Program-made: the position numbers and the translations under genes
Notes under the pieces: generated by a model
Databases searched by the model: none
Told to the model about the DNA's origin: nothing
Seen by the model: the letters and a program-made list of their open reading frames with translations, nothing else
Assembly (NCBI GenBank): GCA_902495945.1
Contig: CABUZD010000034.1
Coordinates: 1-13,745 of the forward strand
DNA: 13,745 nucleotides
Reading direction: 5' to 3'
DNA from: an uncultured Collinsella sp.
GTDB lineage: Bacteria; Actinomycetota; Coriobacteriia; Coriobacteriales; Coriobacteriaceae
In this document: positions 1 through 6,022 of the stretch, in pieces
Layout of the letters: the number at the start of each line of letters is the position of its first letter
How positions within the stretch are numbered: position 1 is the stretch's first letter

Positions 1-199
1 ATTCAAAGAAACGTTCGAAGGCCTGGTAGGGCGTGAGCCACGGTTCGGGCTCACTGCCGTCCTCGGGCTCCCACCAAGTGGGGGAGAGCGCGCCGAGCGA
101 GCCGAACTCGGCTTCGGTTCCCGTGCCGCCCGAGAATGAGCTGGCGGCCCCGGCACCGGAAACGGTGCTGGCAGCGGTATCTGTCGTGGTCTGTGCCAT
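1..199 (-). CDS. Partial protein, 5' end only; possibly DUF805 membrane protein
   Basis: The reading frame opens with ATG at 199 and stays open to the window edge, giving 66 residues. Residues 1-40 are low-complexity, rich in Thr, Ser, Ala and Gly, and probably disordered in the cytoplasm. Then come an acidic, Trp- and Pro-rich stretch (TWWEPEDGSEPEPW) and LTPYQAFERFFE at the cut. A segment of the form 'P..AF.RFF' just before the break is typical of the start of DUF805 membrane domains, where a 'YxxFxGRxxRxEFW' motif follows. That motif would lie outside the window, so the family call is inference. The Shine-Dalgarno site is weak (GAGAGAAA, about 8 bases before the ATG). The gene lies 98 bases downstream of trmB on the same strand and seems to have its own -10 box. 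Confidence 0.5.
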   Translation of the reverse strand, partial: MAQTTTDTAASTVSGAGAASSFSGGTGTEAEFGSLGALSPTWWEPEDGSEPEPWLTPYQAFERFFE

Positions 200-232
200 G
201 TGGTTGCTTTCTCTCGCGATTGTCCGCCAACT

Positions 233-238
233 ATTATG
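233..238 (-). promoter_or_regulatory. Possible -10 box for the partial leftmost gene
   Basis: Read on the minus strand the site is CATAAT, five of six matches to TATAAT, about 34 bases before the ATG at 199. The best -35 candidate is CTGGCA, 19 bases upstream, a weak match with a long spacer. A self-complementary GCGGCGCCGC sits in the spacer. The call rests on motif reading alone. Confidence 0.3.
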
Positions 239-297
239 GCGTAGCGGCGCCGCGGGGTGCCAGCGCGCGAGAAAATGCAGGAAATGGGCGCTTGAAG

Positions 298-1137
298 TTA
301 GTGCTCTTGCGGCAGGCGCTTCTTGCCTTTGCGGGCGCGGTTTCTAAAGTTCTCGACGGCTTCTTCCATGCCCAGAGGTACATAGGTGAGCTCATCGAGG
401 TTATCGGGCAGGTAGCAGGCAAGGCTTTGCTCCTGCGCGCGTCCTACTGTGAGCTGTTCGTCGGTTGGCTGCGTGCCGGGTGTGGCGCAGATGCCATAGA
501 CAGCGGCGCCCATTTCGCGCGTGCGGCATTCATATTCGGTCTCGGGATGCTCGGGATGGTCGCGGCGAACGTCGTCACTTACCCAAAGCGTGTCGTAGCC
601 GGCCGAGGCAAACTGCCCCAGGGCGTAGTCGCGCAATGGCTTGCTGTCGGTGCGCAGCGTGACGGTGGTGCCGGCTGCAAAGAGCGGGCGGTAGAGCATC
701 AGATGGTCGACATGGACGAGTCGTTTTTTGGCGTACTTGGCCTTGGGCTGCGGCGTGGGAAAGTTGATGGTGATGGCATCGAGCTCGCCTGCGGCAAACA
801 GCTGCGGCAGCGATGCGGCGCTTCGGGGCAGGACGAGTGCGTTGGTCAGTTCCTGCTCGCAGATTTTCTGCGCGGCATAGGCGATACAGATGGGCTCCTG
901 GTCCATACCGATAAAGAGGGTGTTTGGCTCGTGGGCCGCGCGCTCTACAAGGTACGTTCCCTTGCCACAGCCAAGATCCAGGTGAAGGTGTTCAAAGGGC
1001 TTGCTGCCAACTGGCGCACAGGCCTCGCGCCAATCTCCGGCATAGATTTCAGGGTTCGTCTCAATCGCATCGACGTAGCGCTCCAGGCGCTCCTCGAGCA
1101 CAAAGTTCTTAGGCGTGCGAACGTGGACGGCTCCCAT
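298..1137 (-). CDS. trmB: tRNA (guanine-N7-)-methyltransferase TrmB
   Basis: TrmB transfers a methyl group from S-adenosylmethionine (SAM) to N7 of guanine 46 in the variable loop of tRNAs, in the cytoplasm. The 279-residue protein has the SAM-binding motif LDLGCGKG (residues 53-60), the acidic end of strand 2 (IGMDQEP, 76-82), the family signature region INFPTPQPKAKYAKKRL (124-140), and the conserved TD of LRTDSKP (163-164). It is somewhat longer than typical TrmB (about 210-240 residues), with extra sequence at both ends; the C-terminus is basic (RNRARKGKKR). The start is backed by AAGGAG at 1142-1147, four bases before the ATG. Oddity: the usual FPDPWPK signature reads FPTPQPK, so the Asp generally held to be important for activity is Thr128. 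The upstream methyltransferase gene is separated by a probable terminator, so trmB is likely transcribed alone. Family call firm; catalytic competence less so. Confidence 0.88.
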   Translation of the reverse strand: MGAVHVRTPKNFVLEERLERYVDAIETNPEIYAGDWREACAPVGSKPFEHLHLDLGCGKGTYLVERAAHEPNTLFIGMDQEPICIAYAAQKICEQELTNALVLPRSAASLPQLFAAGELDAITINFPTPQPKAKYAKKRLVHVDHLMLYRPLFAAGTTVTLRTDSKPLRDYALGQFASAGYDTLWVSDDVRRDHPEHPETEYECRTREMGAAVYGICATPGTQPTDEQLTVGRAQEQSLACYLPDNLDELTYVPLGMEEAVENFRNRARKGKKRLPQEH

Positions 1138-1159
1138 GAGGCTCCTTGGTCATAAGTAT

Positions 1160-1181
1160 GGAACGCATAGCTGCGCGTTCC
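1160..1181. promoter_or_regulatory. 7-bp perfect inverted repeat upstream of trmB
   Basis: GGAACGC (1160-1166) and GCGTTCC (1175-1181) are exact reverse complements with an 8-base gap. The repeat lies 22-44 bases before the trmB start and touches a minus-strand TTGACG (1181-1186) that could be a -35 box. No convincing -10 box is found at the right distance. It could be an operator or a leader hairpin. Confidence 0.3.
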
Positions 1182-1193
1182 GTCAATGGGTTG

Positions 1194-1218
1194 AAAAAAG
1201 GGTGGGCATAGTTTGCCC
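1194..1218 (-). terminator. Rho-independent terminator of the Trm9-like gene
   Basis: On the minus strand a GGGCA/TGCCC stem (1214-1218 with 1204-1208) with a 5-base loop is followed, after ACC, by six T residues (1194-1199). It starts 38 bases past the stop codon of the methyltransferase gene. The stem is short, so efficiency is uncertain. Confidence 0.5.
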
Positions 1219-1256
1219 GAAAGATGTGGTGCGGCCCGGCGGCGAGTCGTCGGTGC

Positions 1257-2129
1257 CTACAGGCGCTTGAGGATTACATAGCGGTTGAGCTCGCCGCTGC
1301 GACCATCGGCATGGAAGCGCTCAAGCTCGCGCACGGGGACCTCGCCGCTCTTGTAGAACGTACGGACGCCGCGCACCAGGTCGGTGATCTGCTGATCGTC
1401 AAAGTGATGGCAATAGCGGTAGGCGTGGCGGTCGTTTTGCCAGCCAATGAGGTGGTCGCCGGCTTCAAACTGCGCGGAATCGTAACCCTCAAACGGCGGG
1501 GTGAGCTCGGCACGGGCTTCGGCTCGAACGGCCTTGCGCGCCATGCGCTCATCGTTCATAAACTCCCAAAAGCTGATGGCGATGATGCCGCCCGGGCGCG
1601 TCTGCCGCACCAGGGCGTCGAGCACGCGTACGCGGTACTCGCACGACGGCACGTGGTGCATAAAGCCAAAGCAGACCGAGATGTCGGCGAGCGGGGCGTC
1701 GAAAAGCACGTCGGGTGTTTCGGCGGGGTTGAGCTTCATGAGGGCGTCGAGCACGTCGAGTTCCTGGAAGTGCAGGTTGGGAATGCGAAGCGCGTGGCCA
1801 TGTGCATCGATGGCCAGGTCTTGGCACGAGTCGACGCCATAGAACTCAAACGGGCAGCTGGCATCTGCCGAGGGGTTTGCGCCGTCGACACCCTTGGCGG
1901 CAAGTGCGCCGCCGGCTGCAAAGTTCTCGAATCGCATATTGCCGCAGGCGAGATCGAAGACGCGGACGGGATGCTCGATCGTGGCGACGTCGAGCTGCCC
2001 GAGCGCGATGTCCATGGTGCGTACCCAGCCGGGCCACGGGGCCTGGCGCGTATCGGAGAAGGAGGCGGAGTGCTCGCGATAGAACGTGTTGTTGAGCTGG
2101 ATGAGCGATGAGGCGAAATCGCGGTTCAC
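1257..2129 (-). CDS. Class I SAM-dependent methyltransferase, Trm9-like
   Basis: A 290-residue Rossmann-fold methyltransferase. Seen: N-terminal TFYREHSASFSDTRQAPWPGW (15-35), motif I VFDLACGN (57-64), an acidic strand-2 end YGVDS (97-101), a motif IV region ADISVCFGFMHHV (148-160), and post-strand RPGG plus IAISFWEF (178-190). The 'FS.TR..PWP' N-terminus, the HH after strand 4 and the late 'W' strand recall Trm9/ABH8 methyltransferases, which esterify carboxymethyl-uridine in the tRNA wobble position. That substrate is inference, and a generic methyltransferase is the alternative. In motif I, the usual GNG reads GNM. Start: GTG at 2129 was preferred to ATG at 2177 because GGAGGGAG lies 9-12 bases upstream of the GTG and nothing like a ribosome site precedes the ATG. 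The gene diverges from the XRE operon and ends in its own terminator. Confidence 0.75.
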   Translation of the reverse strand: MNRDFASSLIQLNNTFYREHSASFSDTRQAPWPGWVRTMDIALGQLDVATIEHPVRVFDLACGNMRFENFAAGGALAAKGVDGANPSADASCPFEFYGVDSCQDLAIDAHGHALRIPNLHFQELDVLDALMKLNPAETPDVLFDAPLADISVCFGFMHHVPSCEYRVRVLDALVRQTRPGGIIAISFWEFMNDERMARKAVRAEARAELTPPFEGYDSAQFEAGDHLIGWQNDRHAYRYCHHFDDQQITDLVRGVRTFYKSGEVPVRELERFHADGRSGELNRYVILKRL

Positions 2130-2231
2130 GGCGCGGGACTCCCTCCGTTGGCGGTGCGGAATAAACAGTACGACCATACTACCGTTAACGCCGCAACGGG
2201 GACAACCAAGCTACGGGTCATTGCTTTGTTT

Positions 2232-2260
2232 GGGCACATTTCCGCAGCTCATATGTGCCC
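2232..2260. promoter_or_regulatory. 8-bp inverted repeat in the divergent intergenic region
   Basis: GGGCACAT (2232-2239) and ATGTGCCC (2253-2260) are exact reverse complements around a 13-base gap. The right arm overlaps the proposed -10 box of the minus-strand methyltransferase promoter, as an operator would. Neither strand has a T-run after it, so it is not a terminator. A second small repeat, CAACC/GGTTG, lies at 2262-2274. Confidence 0.35.
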
Positions 2261-2278
2261 GCAACCGCCGGTTGTCAA
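2250..2278 (-). promoter_or_regulatory. Candidate promoter of the Trm9-like methyltransferase
   Basis: On the minus strand a perfect TTGACA -35 box (2273-2278) is followed after 17 bases by CATATG (2250-2255), a poor -10 box (three of six). The start codon is about 120 bases downstream, so the leader would be long. Spacing and -35 box are good; the -10 box is the weak point. Confidence 0.4.
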
Positions 2279-2386
2279 AAATCTCACTAGAATAGGTGGC
2301 ATGCTCTTGGCGGTGGCGGATAGATTTTTAACTGTGCAAGGCGCCTTAAGAACAAAAACGGTCCGGCGGCACGGCTGGCATCACAT

Positions 2387-2392
2387 AGGAGG
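2387..2392 (+). promoter_or_regulatory. Ribosome binding site fixing the XRE gene start
   Basis: A perfect AGGAGG lies four bases before ATG 2397. It settles the start, because the frame is open 249 bases further upstream without a ribosome site. No convincing plus-strand promoter was found in 2178-2396: TAGAAT at 2288-2293 is a good -10 box but lacks a -35 partner. Confidence 0.8.
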
Positions 2393-2396
2393 AACC

Positions 2397-3119
2397 ATGA
2401 ATGTAGAAACTGCGCAGCGGCTCGCCGACCTTCGTCGCAGCAAGGGTTTTAGCCAAGAAGGGCTGGCGCGAAAGCTGGGGCTGTCGCGCCAGGCAGTCAG
2501 TAAATGGGAGCGCGCGGAGAGCTCGCCCGATACCGAGAACCTGATCTCGCTCGCCAAACTCTATGGCGTGAGCCTGGACGAGCTGCTCAATCCGAGCGAC
2601 GAGATCGAGGACGATATCGAGTTTGAGAACGAGGACCGCGCCCGTCAGCGCGAGGCCGAGGCGGCAGAGCGTGCTCGCACCCATGAGGCGGCGGCACGCG
2701 CCACGGAGGCAGCTACGCAGGCAAGTGATGCCGCAGCCAAGGCGGCGCAGGCGGCAAGCTGGAGTGCGCAGGCCGCCAATGCCGCTACGGCGCAGGCGAC
2801 GAGTGGCACCGCGGTTGGCTCGACTCCGGTGAAGGGCCCGTTCCAGTCGTTCCCGTATTGGGCCGTGTGCTGGCTGCTGTTCTTTTTGCTGATGTTCCTG
2901 TTTGGTGCCGGCCCCTTTGCCGCGCTGATCTTCTTTACGATTCCCATCTATCACTGGGTGGCGCGTGCGCTCGATGGTGATTGGGCGCGCGGGGATATTC
3001 AGGTTGGTCCGGCGTCGGTGGCGATCAAGGCCCAGGGGAAGGATGCTTCTGCGGAACCCGATGCTGACGTGGCTACCACGACCACCGCTGAGCCATGTGC
3101 CAAAGAGGGTGACGAATGA
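2397..3119 (+). CDS. XRE-family regulator with C-terminal membrane segments
   Basis: A 240-residue predicted transcription regulator. Residues 5-62 form a Cro/C1-type helix-turn-helix: the turn and recognition helix are SQEGLARKLGLSRQAVSKWE (19-38), followed by the usual SPDTENLISLAKLYGVSLDELL. Residues 66-80 are acidic. Residues 81-138 are an Ala-, Glu- and Gln-rich, probably helical linker. Residues 152-191 are strongly hydrophobic, with a central Gly/Pro, and look like two membrane passes (WAVCWLLFFLLMFLFGAG, then FAALIFFTIPIYHWV). A polar tail of about 45 residues follows. So the DNA-binding domain appears tethered to the membrane. The stop overlaps the start of the DUF4097 gene (ATGA), implying translational coupling. 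Such HTH plus membrane-domain plus DUF4097 pairs suggest an envelope-sensing role, which is inference; the DNA target is unknown, though autoregulation is likely for the family. Confidence 0.85.
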   Translation: MNVETAQRLADLRRSKGFSQEGLARKLGLSRQAVSKWERAESSPDTENLISLAKLYGVSLDELLNPSDEIEDDIEFENEDRARQREAEAAERARTHEAAARATEAATQASDAAAKAAQAASWSAQAANAATAQATSGTAVGSTPVKGPFQSFPYWAVCWLLFFLLMFLFGAGPFAALIFFTIPIYHWVARALDGDWARGDIQVGPASVAIKAQGKDASAEPDADVATTTTAEPCAKEGDE

Positions 3120-4015
3120 TGAAGCTTTCGCATGAATCCAAGGTACGCCTGGGTGTTGGCATCGGAGCGTTTGTGCTCATTGTTGGGCTTGTCTTTGGCG
3201 TTTCGCGGACATTGATTCATTTTGATGGTCCGTGGGATCTCGACGATGTTGTATCCGGCTTGTCTGGTATGGACGATGCGCTTGACGAGGACGATCTTTT
3301 GGATAGCGGTAACTATTCCGCTCGGCCTCAACAGCTTTCGAGCGAAACGTTTGATGCCGACGCGTTCACATCGCTTGATTTGGACGTGACGTCGGGCACG
3401 GTCGAGGTCAAACACGTCTCCGGCGGGCCAGTGCGCGTAATTGAAAGCGGTCGCGTGGCAACGGGGACCGTTGCCTTCGATGCGGCAACCCAGAACCTGG
3501 CCGAAATCAAGGGTTCTACGCTCAAGATTCGCCAGTTCGATTGCGATGACGAGCGCGCCATTGACCGCACGGTTACCGTCGAACTGCCGCGCGATGTTGC
3601 CGATAACATGGTGGGCATCACAGCGAATGTGGGATCGGGTGATCTGACGGTCGCGGGCATTGCGTGTCATGACCTCAACCTGACTTTGGACTCGGGAGAC
3701 GTCGAGTTTACGGGTACCGTGACCGATACCCTGAATGCCGAGGTCGGTTCGGGCGATGTGACGTTCGAGCTCTACCAGGCCCCCGCGAAGTCGATGGACG
3801 TGAGCGTGGGCTCGGGCGATGTGGAGATGACGGTTCCGAACTCGACGGGCTTTAAGGCGAGCCTCACCTTGGGCAGCGGCGACTTCGAGAGCGATTTCCT
3901 TCCGCTTGGCTACGACGGCGAGACCGTTTTGAATCTTGAATTCGATAACGGCGATAAGTCTGCCACGTATCGTTTTGAGGTCGGTTCGGGCGACATGTCG
4001 TTTGATTCGGAGTAG
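3116..4015 (+). CDS. DUF4097-family beta-strand repeat membrane protein
   Basis: A 299-residue protein. Residues 1-10 are basic, 11-30 form one membrane helix (RLGVGIGAFVLIVGLVFGVS), and the rest would be extracytoplasmic. An Asp-rich segment (41-63) leads to a domain of short alternating strands, residues 84-297. In it the tetrapeptide GSGD or a close variant recurs at 173, 192 (DSGD), 211, 232, 253, 277 (DNGD) and 290, mostly 19-21 residues apart, which suggests one turn of a beta solenoid per repeat. This matches the DUF4097 'beta strand repeat' family, which includes LiaG-like proteins; the biochemical role is unknown. It begins with ATG ATG at 3116/3119 inside the stop of the XRE gene, with AGAGGG just upstream. 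Its likely partner is therefore that regulator, as sensor or effector in an envelope response (inference). Confidence 0.82.
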   Translation: MMKLSHESKVRLGVGIGAFVLIVGLVFGVSRTLIHFDGPWDLDDVVSGLSGMDDALDEDDLLDSGNYSARPQQLSSETFDADAFTSLDLDVTSGTVEVKHVSGGPVRVIESGRVATGTVAFDAATQNLAEIKGSTLKIRQFDCDDERAIDRTVTVELPRDVADNMVGITANVGSGDLTVAGIACHDLNLTLDSGDVEFTGTVTDTLNAEVGSGDVTFELYQAPAKSMDVSVGSGDVEMTVPNSTGFKASLTLGSGDFESDFLPLGYDGETVLNLEFDNGDKSATYRFEVGSGDMSFDSE

Positions 4016-4062
4016 TGAGGCAGACGAAAGCCTAGGCGAAGATATAGACGCGCTGTTTGGTG

Positions 4063-4097
4063 AAGGCGTCGAAGCCGAGATTGGCTTCGGCGCCTTT
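4063..4097 (+). terminator. Long hairpin after the XRE-DUF4097 operon
   Basis: GGCGTCGAAGCC (4065-4076) pairs with GGCTTCGGCGCC (4083-4094) over 12 base pairs including one G-T, around the loop GAGATT. AA (4063-4064) and TT (4095-4096) extend the stem. It is followed by TTTGCCTTT, an interrupted T-run. It starts about 50 bases after the DUF4097 stop and most likely ends that transcript. Its right arm overlaps the proposed elp3 -35 box. Confidence 0.65.
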
Positions 4098-4108
4098 GCC
4101 TTTACAAT
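4081..4108 (+). promoter_or_regulatory. Candidate elp3 promoter giving a near-leaderless mRNA
   Basis: TTGGCT (4081-4086, four of six to TTGACA), a 16-base spacer, and TACAAT (4103-4108, five of six to TATAAT). The ATG of elp3 is at 4115, only six bases after the -10 box, where transcription itself would be expected to begin. The GGGGG in front of the ATG would then not be in the mRNA. Confidence 0.45.
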
Positions 4109-4114
4109 GGGGGC

Positions 4115-6022
4115 ATGGAACAGATTATCTTGAACATACTCGAGGCTCTGCGTCGCGGCGAGACCGTGGACGACAAAGCGCTCGTCAAACTGATACATGC
4201 CGAGGCACGCCGTGAGGGTGCCGACAAGCGCGATCTGGCCAAGCGTCGCCTGCTGCCGTTTTACCAGCGGGTGAAGCGCGAGGAGCCGGCTCGTTGGACG
4301 GTATGGAATGTCGACGCCGAGCTAGAGCGTCAACTGCTGCAGGTGCTACGCATGAAGCCTCGTCGCACGGCTTCGGGCGTAGCGACCATTACCGTCATCA
4401 CCAAGCCGTGGCCGTGCTCGGGCGATTGCCTGTTTTGCCCCAACGACCTGCGCATGCCCAAAAGCTATCTGCACGCCGAGCCGGCGTGCGCCCGTGCAGA
4501 GCAAAACTGCTTCGATCCATATCTGCAGGTGAGCGCCCGTTTGACGGCGCTTTCGCAGATGGGGCATGCGACCGATAAGATAGAGCTCATCGTGCTCGGT
4601 GGCACCTGGAGCGACTATCCGGAAGGGTATCAGACGTGGTTTATGTCGGAGCTTTTCCGTGCGCTCAATGACGATGCCGTCGCCGGCGTGGCGGCAAACC
4701 CCATGTTGGCGCGTCCGGGCATCAGTCGTGCCGAGGCGGGGCGCCTGCTCGATGACGCTCCCGCCGATGCCCTGCCGCCGGTGGTAGCGGAGCGTCGCGA
4801 GCGCTATCGGGCAGCCGGCATTGCGACAGACGAGGTCGAGCTTGCTGCCGGCGTTGCCGACGACCAGGGGCGTGTGGATGCTGCCGTGGGCGGCTACAAC
4901 CGTGCGGTGCGTCGTCTGTACGGCCCCGGTACGCCGTGGGGCGAAGTCGCCGAGTGGCAGACGGCAACGATGGAGGAGCTTGAACGTCAACAGCGCATCA
5001 ACGAGACGGCGAAGCATCGCGTGGTGGGACTCGTTATCGAGACGCGCCCCGATGCCGTAACGCCGAAGGCCCTCACGCTTATCCGCCGCCTGGGCTGCAC
5101 CAAGATCCAGATGGGCATCCAGAGCCTCGACCAGCACCTGCTCGATATCAACGAGCGGCGCATTTCGGTGGCGCAGATCGAGCGGGCGTTTTCGCTTGCG
5201 CGCCTGTTTGGCTTTAAGATTCACGCGCATTTTATGCTCAACTTGCTGGGCGCCACGCCCGAAGGGGACAAGCGCGACTACGAGCGCTTTGTGACCGAGG
5301 GGGCCTTTATGCCCGACGAGGTCAAAGTCTATCCGTGTGCACTCATCGAGGGCTCGCGTCTGGTGGGCTGCTATGAGCGTGGCAAGTGGCGTCCCTATAC
5401 CGAGGAGGAGCTGCTCGATGTACTGGCCGATGACATCGTGGTGACGCCGGCGTTCTGCCGCATCAGTCGCATGATCCGCGACTTTAGCTCCGATGACATC
5501 ATGGTGGGCAACAAGAAGCCCAACCTGCGTCAGCTCGTCGAGAATCGCTTGGCGGCTCGTGGAGAAGGCACAGTGGTGCGCGAGATTCGCTATCGCGAGA
5601 TCAGTACCGCGGGTGCCGACTTGGATGAGCTTTCTCTTGATGAGGAAGTGGCGTACGAGACGCCGGTGACTCACGAGCGCTTTTTGCAGTGGGTGACGCC
5701 GCGGGGCAAGATCGCGGGCTTTTTGCGGTTGTCGCTGCCCGACCATTCGTTTGTTGCCGCACATGCGGACGAGTTGCCGACGACGCCGGACGAGGCGATG
5801 ATTCGCGAGGTGCACGTGTATGGCATGGCGGCGCGCGTGGGCGATCAGGGCCAGGCGGCGCAACATCACGGGTTGGGGCGTTTGCTCGTAGAGCGTGCGT
5901 GCGAGATTGCCCGGGATGCGGGTTATGCGCGTATCAACGTGATTAGCGCGATTGGCACGCGCGAGTACTATCGCCATCTTGGATTTTATGACCATGGCCT
6001 TTATCTGCAAAAGGAGCTCTAG
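4115..6022 (+). CDS. elp3: Elp3-family tRNA U34 modification enzyme (radical SAM/GNAT)
   Basis: A 635-residue enzyme that uses acetyl-CoA and radical SAM chemistry to add a carboxymethyl-type group to C5 of wobble uridine 34 in tRNA, in the cytoplasm. The N-terminus (residues 1-60) is a basic helical tRNA-contact region. The radical SAM core follows: three cluster cysteines C101, C105 and C108 in PWPCSGDCLFCPN, then LIVLGGTWSDYPEGYQTWFM, VVGLVIETRPDAVTP and IQMGIQSLDQHLL. The last 150 residues or so form a GNAT acetyltransferase domain, with the acetyl-CoA loop HHGLGRLL and the family ending VISAIGTREYYRHLGFYDHG. The length is slightly above the usual 550 or so; a region with no match known to me lies after LFRALND. 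The cluster motif is CX3CX2C, unlike the CX9CX2C of eukaryotic Elp3. The start fits the family N-terminus (MEQIILNILEAL). The next gene begins one base after the stop, so the two share a transcript. Confidence 0.93.
   Translation: MEQIILNILEALRRGETVDDKALVKLIHAEARREGADKRDLAKRRLLPFYQRVKREEPARWTVWNVDAELERQLLQVLRMKPRRTASGVATITVITKPWPCSGDCLFCPNDLRMPKSYLHAEPACARAEQNCFDPYLQVSARLTALSQMGHATDKIELIVLGGTWSDYPEGYQTWFMSELFRALNDDAVAGVAANPMLARPGISRAEAGRLLDDAPADALPPVVAERRERYRAAGIATDEVELAAGVADDQGRVDAAVGGYNRAVRRLYGPGTPWGEVAEWQTATMEELERQQRINETAKHRVVGLVIETRPDAVTPKALTLIRRLGCTKIQMGIQSLDQHLLDINERRISVAQIERAFSLARLFGFKIHAHFMLNLLGATPEGDKRDYERFVTEGAFMPDEVKVYPCALIEGSRLVGCYERGKWRPYTEEELLDVLADDIVVTPAFCRISRMIRDFSSDDIMVGNKKPNLRQLVENRLAARGEGTVVREIRYREISTAGADLDELSLDEEVAYETPVTHERFLQWVTPRGKIAGFLRLSLPDHSFVAAHADELPTTPDEAMIREVHVYGMAARVGDQGQAAQHHGLGRLLVERACEIARDAGYARINVISAIGTREYYRHLGFYDHGLYLQKEL

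Noticed and set aside
136..2111. Plus-strand open frames of 339 and 295 codons opposite trmB and the Trm9-like gene
   Set aside because: They are shadows of two methyltransferases with intact motifs on the minus strand.
2288..2293. TAGAAT as the promoter of the XRE operon
   Set aside because: No -35 box lies at 16-18 bases upstream and there is no extended -10 TG, so I could not support it.
2999..4198. A 399-codon open frame on the minus strand under the DUF4097 gene
   Set aside because: It has no ribosome site or known motif and lies opposite a clear gene with a membrane helix and repeats.
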